This document shows positions 1-11,284 of a stretch of 64,000 nt of DNA, in pieces. Origin of the DNA: Rhynchopus sp. YZ270_cl-10 (taxonomy: Eukaryota; Euglenozoa; Diplonemea; Diplonemida; Diplonemidae); assembly GCA_964035575.1 (NCBI GenBank), contig OZ037844.1, forward strand, positions 1,073,501-1,137,500. The letters are read 5' to 3'. The translations under genes and the position numbers were made by a program. Under the pieces are notes generated by a model. It was not told where the DNA came from, did not search any database, and saw nothing but the letters and a program-made list of their open reading frames with translations. Position 1 is the stretch's first letter. Each line of letters starts with the position of its first letter.

Positions 1-411
1 AGCCACTGCTGCGCCTGCTTCGACCAACATCTTCACACTCACGACATCATCACGAAGGCTCGCACACTCCAGAGGCGAGTGACCCCAACTGCCCTTTGTC
101 TCGATGTCTGCCCCTGCATCAATCAGCACCCGCACCACATCTGGATGTCCTTCCTGCACTGCACTGTACAACGCAGTGTGGTTGTTCCTTGCTTGGTAAT
201 TGACTTCCACCTCCGGCAAGCCCACAAGATAGCGCACAGTCTCGGTGTGTCCATGATGTGCTGCAAGGATAAGACACGTCTGTCCTATGTTGTCTTGTGT
301 GACACGCACTCCCGCACCTGCTTCGACCAACATCTTAACAATGTCGAGCTTGCCTAAAGTACTAGCCACAAGCAGAGGTGCACAACCCAAGTTGTTCCTT
401 CTCTGCTCCAA
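1..411 (-). pseudogene. Out-of-frame C-terminal remainder of ankyrin copy 1
   Basis: This continues the ankyrin coding sequence past the premature stop and runs off the left edge. It aligns with copy 2 at about 14064-14480. A second deletion, 14 bases near 400, would cancel the earlier 4-base deletion (18 bases in total), so below about 398 the original frame is restored, but the stop at 412 lies between the two changes. Either the protein ends early or the copy is a recent pseudogene; an assembly error cannot be excluded. Confidence 0.7.
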
Positions 412-3400
412 TCAGCACCTGCACCACATCGGGGTGTCCTTCCTCCACCGCATTCTGCAACGCAGGTTGTTCATTCCTTGGTGATGCACGTCCACATCCT
501 TCAAGCCAACAAGATAACGCACAGTCTCGGTGTGTCCAAAATGTGCCGCAAGGATCAGACACGTGTCTCCATCCTTGTCTGTGATACGCACTCCCGCACC
601 TGCTTCGACCAACATCCTGGCAACTTCAAGTCCCCCACACTCGCTCGCACACAGCAGAGGCGAACGACCCAAGTTGTCCCTTCTCTCGATGTCTGCCCCT
701 GCTCCAATCAGCACCTGCACCACTTCTGCACGTTTTCGGAGCACTGCGCCGTGCAACGAGGTCATCCCATTCTCACCTGCGTGATTCACATCCACCTCTG
801 GCAAGCCCACAAGATAATGCACCATATCGGTGTGTCCACCATTCGCAGCAAGCGTAAGACATGTGGCACCCTTGTTGTCTGTGACACACACTCCTGCACC
901 TGCTCCGATCAACATCTTCACAATGTCGAGCTTGCCGAACATGCTTGTCAAGAGCAGAGCTGAACGCCCGTCCTTGTTCTTAGTCTCCACGTCTGCCCCT
1001 GCTGCAATGAGCTCCTGCACCAGGTCGGGATACGGTAGCCGCACTGCGAAGTGCAACGCAGTCTCGCCACAGTTATTTACATGATTCACATCCACCTCCG
1101 GCAAGCCCACAAGATAGCGCACAGTGTCAACGTAGCGAGCAGGCGCCTTAGTGCTCAGAGACGTCGAGTCTTGCTCATCTGGGGACTCAAGTTTCGGTAC
1201 CGGTGACTGTGCTGCCACACTCGGCTCTTCACTCATTCGTCTGAAAACCTCCATAAGTCCAGGCATTGCGGATTTAGCCACGTCGCGATGAGAGTTGTCA
1301 CCTTGGGACGTCGTCGCTTGCACCGTGCCATGTGCGTGTTGTCTCAGCTTTGAGAGAAAGTCAATCGCTGCAGGTACCCGTTCCTCCGGTGGCAAACTAA
1401 ATAAAAGGCGCAATAAATTGCGTACATTCTCTTCTTGAGCAACTGCTGCTGCAATGGTAAGACATGTGTCACCCTTGTTGTCTGTGACACGCACTCCCGC
1501 ACCTGCTTCGACCAACATCTTCACAATATCGAAGCTCCCTGACCTGCTTGCCAAGAGCAGAGGTGAAGACTTGTCCTTGTTATTTGCCTCGATGTCTGCC
1601 CCTGCATCGATGAGTTCCTGCACCACATCGGGAAACTGTTGCTGTACTGCGAAGTGCAACGCAGTGTAGCCGTCAGCATCTGGATGATTGACTTCCACAT
1701 CCTTCAAGCCGGCAAGATAGCGTACAGTCTCGGTGCGTCCATGACATGACGCAAGGGTAAGACACGTGCGCCCTTTGTTGTCTGTGGCACGCACTCCAGC
1801 ACCTGCTTCGACTAACATCTTCACAATGTCAGTCATGTCAACACAGCAAGCCATAAGCAGAGCTGAACGCCCGTCCTCATCCGTTCTGTCCAGCTCTGCC
1901 CCTGCATCAATTAGTACCTTCACCACATCGGGAAACTGCTGCTGTACTGCGAAGTGTAACGCAGTGTAGCCATTGTTCTCTGAGTGATTCACGTCCACAT
2001 CCTTCAAGCCAACAAGATAGCGCACAGTCTCGGTGTGTCCAAAGTATGACGCAAGGGGAAGACACGTGTCACCCTTGTTGTCTGTGACACGCACTCCCGA
2101 ACCTGCTTCGACCAACATCTTCACAATATCGAAGCTCCCTGACCTGCTTGCCAAGAGCAGAGGTGAAGACTTGTCCTTGTTATTTGCCTCGATGTCTGCC
2201 CCTGCATCGATGAGTTCCTGCACCACATCGGGAAACTGTTGCTGTACTGCGAAGTGCAAAGCAGTGTAGCCGTCAGCATCTGGATGACTGACTTCTACAT
2301 CCTTCAAGCCGGCAAGATAGCGTACAGTCTCGGTGTGTCCAAAATATGACGCAAGGGTAAGACACGTGCGTCCTTTGTTGTCTGTGGCACGCACTACCGC
2401 ACCTGCTTCGACCAACATCTTCACAATGTCAGGCATGTCCATACAGCTAGCCACGAGCAGAGCTGAACGCCCGTCCTCACCCGTTCTGTCCAGTTCTGCC
2501 CCTGCATCAATTAACACCTTCACTATGTCTTGATGCTTTCCAACGACTGCTAAGTGCAACGCAGTCAGGTTAAGATCTTTGCAACCTAGTTGATTCACGT
2601 CCACTTGCGGCAGGCCCACAAGATAGCGCACAATCTCGGTGTGTCCATGATATGCCGCACGGAGAAGACACGTCACTCCTTCTATATTTGAACCGCGCAC
2701 ACCCGCACCTGCTTCCACCAACATCTTCACAATGTCGAGATGCCCTGTGGTGCAAGCCAACAGCAGAGGTGAAGACCCTTCCTCGTCCTTTACCTCGATG
2801 TCTGCCCCAGCCTCAAACAGCACCTCAACCACACCTGGATGGTTTCGCATCACTGCAAAATGCAACGCAGTGTGGCCACAGTTCGTGTGATTCACGTCCA
2901 CATCCTTCAAGCCAACAAGATAGCGCACAGTCTCGGTGTGTCCTGAACCTGACGCAATGATAAGACATGTGTATCTGTGGCTGTCTGAGACACACACTCC
3001 CGCACCTGCTTCGACCAACATCTTCACAATATCGAGATGCCCTGTGGTGCTTGCCAAGAGCAGAGGTGAACGGCCAACTTTGCTCTTCACCTCGATGTCT
3101 GCACCTGCATCAATGAGAAGACACACCACATCGGGAAACTGCTGCTGCACTGCGATATGTAACGCAGTGTAGCCGTTGTTCTCTGCGTGATTCACGTCCA
3201 CCTCTGGCAAGACCACAAGATAGCGCACAGTCTCGGTGTGTCCAAAATATGCCGCAAGGGGAAGACACGTGTCACCCTTGGTGTCTGTGACACACACTCC
3301 CGCACCTGCTTCGACCAACATCTTCACAACTGCGAACTTTCCCGAAACGCTTGCCCTGAGAAGAGGTGAACGTCCATCCTCATCCTTTGTCTCGATGTCT

Positions 3401-3855
3401 GCCCCTGCATCAATGAGCACCTGACACACTGCAGGGTCCTCCCACATGGCTGGACAGGGACGAGGTTTCTTACTTTGGATGTCTGCCTCCTGCCCGTGTG
3501 GGACAAACGCAACGTTGCTGCAGACTGACTTCCAATGCTGCAAGAGGACCTCCGTGCACGCAGTGTGGTCTGCGTGGATGCACTCACTCAGCAGCATCCC
3601 AAAGCCCATCTGCGTTGTCTCAACATACGGAAGAAGCAGTGCGAGGCATTCATCGTGGTTCCCTCTGCATGCCTCGTGCACAGCATCGAAGGCGACCGTT
3701 TTGCTGTCTGTGTCTGGGATGAGCTTCTCAAGTCCCGCCCGCACGGCAGTCGTGTCGCCGTTCCTGGCAGCCTCCACCAAGACCGAGGCTGCAGAAAGCT
3801 TTCTTCTCTTTGGTGCCTTCTCGTCAGGTGTGCTGTCTGTGTGTCGCTTCGACAT
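412..3855 (-). CDS. Ankyrin-repeat protein, copy 1 (C-terminally truncated)
   Basis: This encodes about 1147 residues, nearly all ankyrin repeats of about 33 residues with the recurring signatures DIVKMLVEAGAGV, GHTETVRYLVGL and TALHFAV. Ankyrin stacks bind other proteins; the partner is unknown. I chose the ATG at 3855 because the N-terminus from MSKRH onward is shared with the two other paralogs in the window; an in-frame ATG at 3942 exists. A basic KAPKRRK near residues 13-19 could be a nuclear signal. A non-ankyrin Ser/Thr/Glu-rich hinge (about 1140-1330 on the DNA) splits the repeats. Compared with copy 2 it carries an extra internal duplication of about 600 bp. It lacks 4 bases near 466, shifting the frame so that translation stops at 412. 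No intron is apparent. Family is certain, function unknown. Confidence 0.85.
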   Translation of the reverse strand: MSKRHTDSTPDEKAPKRRKLSAASVLVEAARNGDTTAVRAGLEKLIPDTDSKTVAFDAVHEACRGNHDECLALLLPYVETTQMGFGMLLSECIHADHTACTEVLLQHWKSVCSNVAFVPHGQEADIQSKKPRPCPAMWEDPAVCQVLIDAGADIETKDEDGRSPLLRASVSGKFAVVKMLVEAGAGVCVTDTKGDTCLPLAAYFGHTETVRYLVVLPEVDVNHAENNGYTALHIAVQQQFPDVVCLLIDAGADIEVKSKVGRSPLLLASTTGHLDIVKMLVEAGAGVCVSDSHRYTCLIIASGSGHTETVRYLVGLKDVDVNHTNCGHTALHFAVMRNHPGVVEVLFEAGADIEVKDEEGSSPLLLACTTGHLDIVKMLVEAGAGVRGSNIEGVTCLLRAAYHGHTEIVRYLVGLPQVDVNQLGCKDLNLTALHLAVVGKHQDIVKVLIDAGAELDRTGEDGRSALLVASCMDMPDIVKMLVEAGAVVRATDNKGRTCLTLASYFGHTETVRYLAGLKDVEVSHPDADGYTALHFAVQQQFPDVVQELIDAGADIEANNKDKSSPLLLASRSGSFDIVKMLVEAGSGVRVTDNKGDTCLPLASYFGHTETVRYLVGLKDVDVNHSENNGYTALHFAVQQQFPDVVKVLIDAGAELDRTDEDGRSALLMACCVDMTDIVKMLVEAGAGVRATDNKGRTCLTLASCHGRTETVRYLAGLKDVEVNHPDADGYTALHFAVQQQFPDVVQELIDAGADIEANNKDKSSPLLLASRSGSFDIVKMLVEAGAGVRVTDNKGDTCLTIAAAVAQEENVRNLLRLLFSLPPEERVPAAIDFLSKLRQHAHGTVQATTSQGDNSHRDVAKSAMPGLMEVFRRMSEEPSVAAQSPVPKLESPDEQDSTSLSTKAPARYVDTVRYLVGLPEVDVNHVNNCGETALHFAVRLPYPDLVQELIAAGADVETKNKDGRSALLLTSMFGKLDIVKMLIGAGAGVCVTDNKGATCLTLAANGGHTDMVHYLVGLPEVDVNHAGENGMTSLHGAVLRKRAEVVQVLIGAGADIERRDNLGRSPLLCASECGGLEVARMLVEAGAGVRITDKDGDTCLILAAHFGHTETVRYLVGLKDVDVHHQGMNNLRCRMRWRKDTPMWCRC

Positions 3856-4018
3856 GGTTTTGAACTTCTCGTTAATGTGTGTTGTGGTTTTCCTTTTTAT
3901 GCGTGGGTTGTGAGGTGGGGAGGAGGGACACAAAGGAGACAAAGGAGGTGTCTGAAGACGTCACTTTCAGGCTGTCCTTCTTTTCTGCGTGTGGGCATCA
4001 TTGATATATCTCAGATTT
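3856..4018 (-). promoter_or_regulatory. Conserved upstream region of ankyrin copy 1
   Basis: The roughly 160 bases upstream of the chosen start are almost identical to those upstream of copy 2 (17286-17450), and the similarity ends sharply at ATCTCAGATT. This marks the edge of the segmental duplication and probably carries the promoter and 5' leader. No TATA-like element stands out. Confidence 0.4.
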
Positions 4019-4530
4019 AGGAGTGAGAGTGGTGAGGATGGAGGTGAAAGAAGGTTATGGGAAATGAGGTGATTTGGATGGAACACAAATGAACAGCTTT
4101 TCCCCTCTTTCTTCCTATGGCTGATGTGCATTGTATTGACCATCAATAAAGAGAAGTTGAAAGTGCAAACGCCTCACCGTTCGTCGGCGGACGCGGGCAT
4201 TGGTTCTCCCAATAAATACTTTGGGTGCTTTGCTTGAGAGGCATCATGAACACTGCGGAACTCTGTGGTCTGGCACGGAGCCACCTGCACTCACCAGATC
4301 CAAGCTTTGTGTCTTTGCTTGTGCTCAACAGTGCAAAGTTTTGCTTTGCGATCTGGGTCACACCTCGTGAGGGGGGAAAGGGGAAAATGGGTCACCTATG
4401 CTTGGTAGATCATGGTGACAAAACGTGGCGAACACAACAAATATATTTGATTGAGTAAAAGACAGCAGACCTGCCACTGCTTTTTTGAAAAGGGGTTTTT
4501 ATTTTGAAAAATTTTATGTTACAACAACAA
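4019..4530. other. Intergenic, nothing recognised
   Basis: Ordinary-looking unique sequence; no coding pattern, repeat or RNA gene seen. Confidence 0.4.
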
Positions 4531-4785
4531 TCATAGATGGAAGCCTGGCCGATTCGGTCTGACTTTTTGGAAAATCAGAAAAAGTCGGCAAACCTTTTTT
4601 CACGGATGCTGCCAGATCTGGCCAGATTTGGGGGCCAATTTCCCAGATCTGGCTCGTTTTCCAGATGTGGAGATCTTGTTTCCAGATCTGGCCAGATCTG
4701 GGAATCTGGGAAATTTTTTTTTTCAAAAAAAAAAAAAAACCCCCCAGATCTGGCCAGATCTGGAAATCTGGCCAGTTTTTTTTTT
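4531..4785. repeat. Left arm of an outer inverted repeat, CCAGATCTGG word block
   Basis: The palindromic word CCAGATCTGG and overlapping GGCCAGATCTGG recur many times between about 4610 and 4785. The block and its outer flank (CACGGATGCTGCCAGATC) are matched in reverse complement at 9635-9870, so the two arms bracket about 5 kb. Confidence 0.75.
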
Positions 4786-5394
4786 TTCCTCAGATTTCTG
4801 GCTATTGTCTCCCAGGGAAAGGGACTCTCGAATTTTTTTTTTCGCCCCTAAAAAGGCTAATTTCGACGATTTGAGGCCATTAAAAGCAAAATTTGACACT
4901 TTTGAGCATCTGTGGGGGTCTAAAACGTGGTTTCGCGCACCCGAAATTTCGTGGTTTTTACCAAAGACAAGTCGATTTTTGAAAAATCTCGAAAAAAAAA
5001 ATTTTTTTTTCCGGGAAAATTTGGACCCCTGAGTAGGGTTTTTGTGCACCAAAAAGTGCAAAAAAACGCAAGAGTCGGGTGTTTTGACGATCTGGGGTAC
5101 CGCCATATGCACTACAGGGGCCCATAATTTCGACTTTTTCTTAGCAATTTCCTTCATAATTTTTTTTCTCGATTTTTGGCAAAGGCAAATCTCAGGCAAA
5201 AAAAATTCACCCCTGATAGTGGGTCCTTGGGTGTCCAAAGATGCCAAAAACACAAAATTTTTGATGTTTTGACCATCTGTGGGCGCCTAAAACGCACTTC
5301 TCTGCCCAAAAAAAAATGAATATCGATTTTTCCTTAGCGTTTTTATAGTCGTGATTTTTGGGTACTTTTTCGCAAAGGGAAAAAAAAAGAGAAA
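4786..5394. repeat. AT-rich scaffold with poly-A/poly-T core
   Basis: Runs of A next to runs of T plus phrases such as GGGTCCTTGGGTGTCCAAA and TCGGGTGTTTTGACGATCTG recur here and at 7640-7760, 30720-31000, 51500-52090, 57830-58145, 61100-61395 and 61770-62080. This is a dispersed non-coding repeat family; apparent reading frames are fortuitous. Confidence 0.7.
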
Positions 5395-5665
5395 AGTTCG
5401 ATTTCGGCCTCGAAAATACCCGTGACACCGATTTGTCACGGTACTTTGTCACGGAATTTTTTTGAAAGATTCGATTTCGTGACAAAAAAAAATCGATTTC
5501 GTGACAAGCCGATTTTTTCATTGACACACAAAATTCAATTTAGTGACAAATGACTTTTTTCATTGACAAAAAAAAATTCGATTTCGTGACAAATCCATTT
5601 TTTCATTGACAAAAAAATGTCATTGAAAAAAATGGAATTTGTCAAGGAAAAAGTCGTGACAGCCA
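5395..5665. repeat. Inner inverted repeat, left arm, GTCACGA word block
   Basis: TTTCGTGACAAA and related words with ATCGATTTCGTGACA recur about every 30 bases. The block is the reverse complement of 7270-7625, so it nests inside the outer arms at 4531-4785 and 9635-9870. Confidence 0.75.
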
Positions 5666-5759
5666 ACCCGCCAGTCACTGAAAAGTGACCAGACAGCCAC
5701 TTGACAAACACAAAAGAGGCCATTCTTGAGCTGTCTAGAAACCGAAGGGCAGAGACTGA

Positions 5760-7265
5760 AGACACAAGGTATGATAACTTTATGATTATGCAAGACTTAG
5801 TATATCGCGAACACGGTCAGGCTTGCACGCCTCTGGCCAGAGGCCAGCCCCACTAAATGATATGCAGCAGACACTCATTGCAGATTTCATTTTCATTCGG
5901 TAAAAAATTAATGGGTGCGCACGTTTCTATACCTAATACCCCAACCCTCACCCATACATTCCATTACACACACCAAAACAGATCGAATCCACCAGCGCAT
6001 GCGACGGAAGCAGATTCAGATTGTGGTTTGATAAGCAGAGTTCGGTTATTATGGTGGTGGAAAGGGGGGTGGGAACACTTTGTCAGTCACTGCTATAGCC
6101 ATTAACCAGGGAGCATAGCTAGTGCAAGAAATTCGACTTTGGAAACCTTCCGGAAAGTCTGTCCTCTGCTTCCGGAGGACTAGACACAAGAAAATATTGT
6201 TTGTTCCCCCAGAAAACCAGTGCACAATTCACACTCCTTGTGGGTGGTCTTGTTGCCTTTTCGTCATAGTAATTTTGGCCCAGGCATGCTCTTGAAGCAT
6301 GACAATTTAGTGTGTATGGGGCAGGGTGTTGTTTTGTTCTGAATTCTCTTTGTTATAACATCTAAGTCAATCGCGGGTGGTGGTTTGTGTAGCGTGAGGC
6401 ACTCTTTTTAACAAACTTCCTGCAGTTGCTATGCACTGTTATTTCTTCGGATTTATCATCATACAGCGTAACATAGTGGATTCGCCTGGTCGACACAACC
6501 TTTGATAGATATGGGATAACCAACCCCCTTCGACCCCTCGTGGGTTCACTGAACAAGCCCTAGTGGTAGTTAAACGCGATTGACATTTACATTCCTAGAG
6601 ATGAAAGAACAAGATAACACTTCTGTACCCGCGCATCAAAATTGTGGAAAACTTTGCACCCCAAACACCCTCAACAACGCCCGCCAAAAGGCGCCCCTTG
6701 TTGCTGGGAGTTGGTTCTCATGTTTGATACACTGCACAGCAGGCATTCCTCTGAGTCCAACGCATGTTTGGCCTGTCTGCGGCGTTGTACTTAAGGTGCA
6801 CGAAGACAGGGTCTGGTGGTAAATTTTGCGTAGTACTGCGACGTGGTACTACGTGGGTCTGGGAACCTGGTACCTGGGTACAGGATATTTGTTGTCAAAG
6901 ACATCTTCCACCATGCATTGAGGAGGGTAAGACAGTGTTCGCAGTTTCTACCTGATAGCATTACACATTTAACTTCTCCACGGGGGTCTTGGGCCGTTCA
7001 TTCGGTTATACCTTGACTACCGGAAGATATTCTTGAGGCCTTTTTGGTCTCTAGAATATCCGGTCTTCCCGAACGGAGGCACACTTTGTGTGTTACTACG
7101 ACCTGGCAATTTCCAGCAGTAGGTTAAGTAATCTTTCTTGTAAATTGTTGGATCATTATCTCCTCAGTGCATGAATGCCCCACGTGACTGGACACTTTTG
7201 TGTTTGTCATGTGGAGCTGTGGTTGCTCTTTCACGACTTTTATCCTTGTATCCAGTGTACCCAGT
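5760..7265. repeat. Interior of the nested inverted repeat, with partial direct repeat
   Basis: Contains about 6080-6330 and 6575-6830, which recur as direct, diverged copies at 8665-8890 and 8955-9480 (for example CAGTCACTGCTATAGCCATT and TCTGTCCTCTGCT). No protein-coding pattern was found; a CTAGAATATCCGGTCTTCC stretch at about 7050 faces the reverse-complementary CCGGAAGATATTCTTGAGG at 7020. Confidence 0.55.
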
Positions 7266-7269
7266 ACCC

Positions 7270-7625
7270 AGTGCCCTGTCACGACTTTTTCCGTGACAAA
7301 AAGTTTGGTTTCCTTGACAAAATCCATTTCTGTCACGACTTTTTCCGTGACAAAAAGTTCGGTTTCCTTGACAAAATCCATTTTTTCATTGACATTTTTT
7401 TGTCACTGAATTTTTGGATTTGTCACGAAATCGAATTTTTTTTTGTCAATGAAAAAATCGGTTTGTCACGAAATCGAATTTTGTGTGTCAATGAAAAAAT
7501 TGGTTTGTCACGAAATCGATTTTTTTTTGTCACGAAATCGAATCTTTCAAAAAAATTCCGTGACAAAATTCCGTGACAAATCGGTGTCACGGTAATTTTC
7601 GAGGCCGAAATCGAACTTTTCTCAA
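7270..7625. repeat. Inner inverted repeat, right arm, GTCACGA word block
   Basis: Reverse-complement partner of 5395-5665: TTTGTCACGAAATCGA and GTCACGACTTTTTCCGTGAC recur. Local hairpins between GTCACGA and its complement are likely. Confidence 0.75.
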
Positions 7626-9634
7626 AAAAAAAATATCAACCAAAATAGTGGGTCCTTGGGTGACCAAAAATGCAAAAAAAACGCATTTTTTTGGTGTTTT
7701 GACCCTTCAGAACCACCCAAAACGCACTTTTGTGTACCAAAACACGCATATTTCACATTTCCTTAGCAATGCCTTCACAAGTGCAAGGTGATTTTTGACC
7801 AAACTAATTTTGTGCACTTTTTTTGTGGTCACGTAACGCTAAAATCCTCTCCGTGATGCGAGAATTACATGTGCGAATGCGATAATGATTCTCGCATGCG
7901 AACGCCCAAAACCACGAAGGAGGACGCAAGCAAGGCTTCAGTGCACTTAGGTACAGGATGCGTCGTTTTCAGTTACAAAAAAGGGTACTGTGAAGCGGTT
8001 GAGGCACACACAGACCCGTTGCAAAATGCATCTGGGACCCACGCTAGACCCCCCAAAAGCTGTAAAACCATATATTTCCATCTCGCCAGACCCCAGCGGA
8101 TGTGGACTGAGGTGTTTTTTTTGGGTGTTTAGAAAGGTTTTTGTCCGATTGGAGAATTTTTTCGGTAAGTATTGCATTTTGTCCCCACTGAGTGTGCACT
8201 CAGAAAACACTCATCAATAAAACGACCTTTCTGTTCGGTAAAAAATAGTTATTTTCTACCGTAGTAGTGGGTTTGTCGTGCAGTGATGTTCTTTGTACCT
8301 GGAGAGTGGGCCGAGTGCAAGGTATGTTTTTAACCCCCCGGTTTTCTCCCTTTTCGACATGTCCGCTATTTTTTAACTATTTTTTTTTTTTTTTTTTGTC
8401 AACAAAAATGTCACTTTTACGTTTAAGGGGTACGGGGCGGCTTCTTGTTTGTTTGTTTGTTTTTTTGTTGTAGTCTCTACTTTTACATTCAATTTCTCTT
8501 AACAGGTACCCGAACCGACGACCCTTCATCGTGACAGCGAAGCAGTGCCGACGGAAGAGCTGGTGCAATTATTTGAAAACCAGGTGGCGATCGTAAAAGT
8601 TGGGTTTATATACCAACTTTTCCATTAACCCACCCCATAGACCACCCTAATTATTATGAAACTCTTAGTCAGTCACTGCTATAGCCATTTAACCCAGGGA
8701 GCATAGCTAGTGCAAGAAATTCGACTTCGGGATCCGGAAAGTCTGTCCTCTGCTCTTGCGGAGGACTAGGCACAAGAAAATATTGCGTTCCCCCAGAAAA
8801 CCAATTTTTGTCAGAGTAATTTTTGCCCAGGGCATGCTCTTGAAGCATGGCGGCTTGGTGTGAGAAGGGGCAGTGTATTGTTTTGTTCTAGATTTCAACG
8901 GTTGTTAGAACGAGTCAAGTGGATGCTTATCTAAACACTGACTTTAGTACAGACCCGAGAGATCACACATGACTTTGAGGAAAGAACAAAGCAATGCATC
9001 TGTACCCGCACGCCAGGTTGTAGTTACTTCAGAATTTTCTTAAGTTTGCATGAACGAGGAGGGCGAATCATTCTTCGGGAACCATTAGCTGTATACCATG
9101 GAATGATTTTCTCAAAAACACCACGTGGGGGCTGAATTCAATCCCTTAAGAATTGCGAATTCAGCCTTTGTAGAAGGTACGTCTTACTTGTACTTGTACT
9201 TGTATGCCGTGTCCACCCTTCTCGACCTTACCGGTTCACATGTACGAATAATATTAGGCAGTGGTAACACCCTTCTCAATTGTGCAAACTTAAGAATTTT
9301 CTGCTGTAACTTACCAAAATCGATTTTCTTTCACCCCAAACACCCGCAACACCCCACCTGCTACTTCGGTAGCCTGTGTTGTTGGGAGTTGGTTCTCATG
9401 TTGATCCCCAGTGTTTTGCACTGCTTCTTCTGAGCCCAACGCTGTTTGGCCTGTCGACGTAATAAATACGAAGACAGGGCGGCGGTGCCAACAATTTTCC
9501 GATGATGTAACGTTTATCTGATTGATTTATCGTTTGATATACCTTGTGTGTCCTACTTCGTAACTTGCACACACGAGCAACGTATATTGAACGGTACTTC
9601 AAGCGATACTTCGTTATGTCATTGGGGGTACCTG
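7626..9634. repeat. Scaffold repeat and second copy of the interior direct repeat
   Basis: 7640-7800 repeats the dispersed scaffold in inverse orientation to 5040-5300. 8345-8480 is a T-rich low-complexity stretch. 8665-9480 is a diverged direct copy of parts of 6080-6830. No gene seen. Confidence 0.5.
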
Positions 9635-9870
9635 GAAAAAAAAATTTTCCCAGACGTCCCAGATCTCCCAGATGTGGCCAGATCTGGCCAGATCTGGGAC
9701 GTCTGGGAAAAATTTTTTTTTCAAAAAAAAAAAAAAATTTTCCAGATCTGGCCAGATCTGGGAGGCCCAGATCTGGAGATCTGACCAGATCTGGCAGCAT
9801 CCGTGTTTTTTCGGCTTTTCGAATTTTTTTTGAAGGCGAAAACCAAAAGTCGGCCGGACTCCAGAAAATG
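9635..9870. repeat. Right arm of the outer inverted repeat, CCAGATCTGG word block
   Basis: Reverse complement of 4531-4785, with CCAGATCTGGCAGCATCCG at 9784. A local variant word CAGACGTCCCAGATCT appears on both sides of the centre. Confidence 0.75.
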
Positions 9871-10048
9871 TACAGCGTTCCCCTGTCAAAAAATGGCTGT
9901 AAACAATCGGAACATACCCCTCCTCGCCTCCTGTTTTGTAATCTCTCAGGTCAAGACATCGAGCGGTCAACACCTTCATAGAGTTTCAGGAGGAACGTAC
10001 CCTATGATGCAATTAAAGGTCCAGCACAGAACCTAAAAGAAAAGCTAA

Positions 10049-10351
10049 ATGAAAAGTTGAAAAGTTGAAAAGTTGAAAATTTGAAAAGTTGAAAAGTTGA
10101 AAAGTTGAAAAGTTGAAAAGTTGAAAAGTTGAAAAGTTGAAAAGTTGAAAAGTTGAAAAGTTGAAAAGTTGAAAAGTTGAAAAGTTGAAAAGTTGAAAAG
10201 TTGAAAAGTTGAAAAGTTGAAAAGTTGAAAAGTTGAAAAGTTGAAAAGTTGAAAAGTTGAAAAGTTGAAAAGTTGAAAAGTTGAAAAGTTGAAAAGTTGA
10301 AAAGTTGAAAAGTTGAAAAGTTGAAAAGTTGAAAAGTTGAAAAGTTGAAAA
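10049..10351. repeat. Octamer array (AAAAGTTG)n
   Basis: About 38 almost perfect head-to-tail copies of an 8-bp unit. Because 24 bases is a multiple of three, long open frames with the eight-residue period FSTFQLFN arise on the minus strand; these are not taken as genes. Confidence 0.97.
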
Positions 10352-10600
10352 GAAGAACGACTTGCACGAACACCCTTGTCTTGCTAATAGCATTTTTGCA
10401 CAGTATCTAACATTTAGAACAAAAACCAGAAAGGGCAACAGAACGTGTTTTTTCTATCCCCACCCAGTAGCAGTGCCCCCCGTAGCATTGGTCGCAGGAG
10501 GTCTTCAGTCTTCTGCTCGTGGGGTTTGGGAGGGTTTGGGGTATGATTTACCAGAAAAAATACAAACGTCCTAAAGGGGGGGTCGACGTATTATGTAGGA

Positions 10601-10628
10601 GCGGGTATTATGCTAGCATAATACCCGC
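10601..10628. repeat. Perfect subterminal palindrome
   Basis: Two 14-base arms meet at CTAG. The arm contains GTATTATG, the same word as in the terminal repeat, giving three copies within 50 bases of the left end. Confidence 0.9.
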
Positions 10629-11284
10629 ACGCTTTTTGAGGCAATTTTAACTTTTCATTTTGAATTTTTTTAAATTTAACCTCCAATTTACCCTTACAGT
10701 CCCGGCTATTTTGCATAGGCTCTTAAATGGGTAGTTTGTATTTATACGGGTTTCTATTTCGTGAATATTTAATTTATTTTTTTAGCGCCGCAAATTTTGC
10801 CAAATAATTATTTAATTTTTGTGGCGGGCCCGCTAGGGCCCGCCATGTCTGCCTGCGGCGCGACCGTAGGGAGCGCCGCAGGCAGACGGTACGGTACAGA
10901 AGCTGAGGCAGGGTGGGGAGGGGCGGCGTCGGAGGAGGAGGAAAAGGGTGGTTTACTTTATTTTTATGAAGGTTATTTTTTGAGGGGTGGGGTGCTGCTT
11001 TTTCTACAGGGTAGATCCTTATTTTCGCTAAAAACGCTGAAAATCCCAGATTTATTTTCGTTTTTTTCCTTTTTTTTTCTCTCCCGTTTTTGAAATTTTT
11101 CGGCGCAGGCCTGACCCTACCGGTTTGTCCGCGAGCGAAGCGAGCGGAAAAAATGAGTGACGGTCTAAAAAAAAATCTAACAAGCAGGTTGGTACCGTAC
11201 TGAGGCAGAATAGTGGTGTTTTTTGACACATCTCAGCTGTCGTAGAACTAGACCCCAGGGGATAATATAGGTTTTGGGGGTTTT

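Larger units (their letters stand above)
1..4018. repeat. Segmental duplication, left copy (partner 14064-17450)
   Basis: Base-level similarity to 14064-17450 in the same orientation covers the whole ankyrin gene and its upstream region. Differences are few substitutions, a roughly 600-bp internal repeat (about 1450-2050 duplicated at 2050-2560) present only here, a roughly 50-bp segment in the hinge missing from copy 2, and two small deletions near 400 and 466. Confidence 0.85.

Noticed and set aside
10002-10438. FSTFQLFN repeat proteins
   Set aside because: Pure translation of the AAAAGTTG octamer array.
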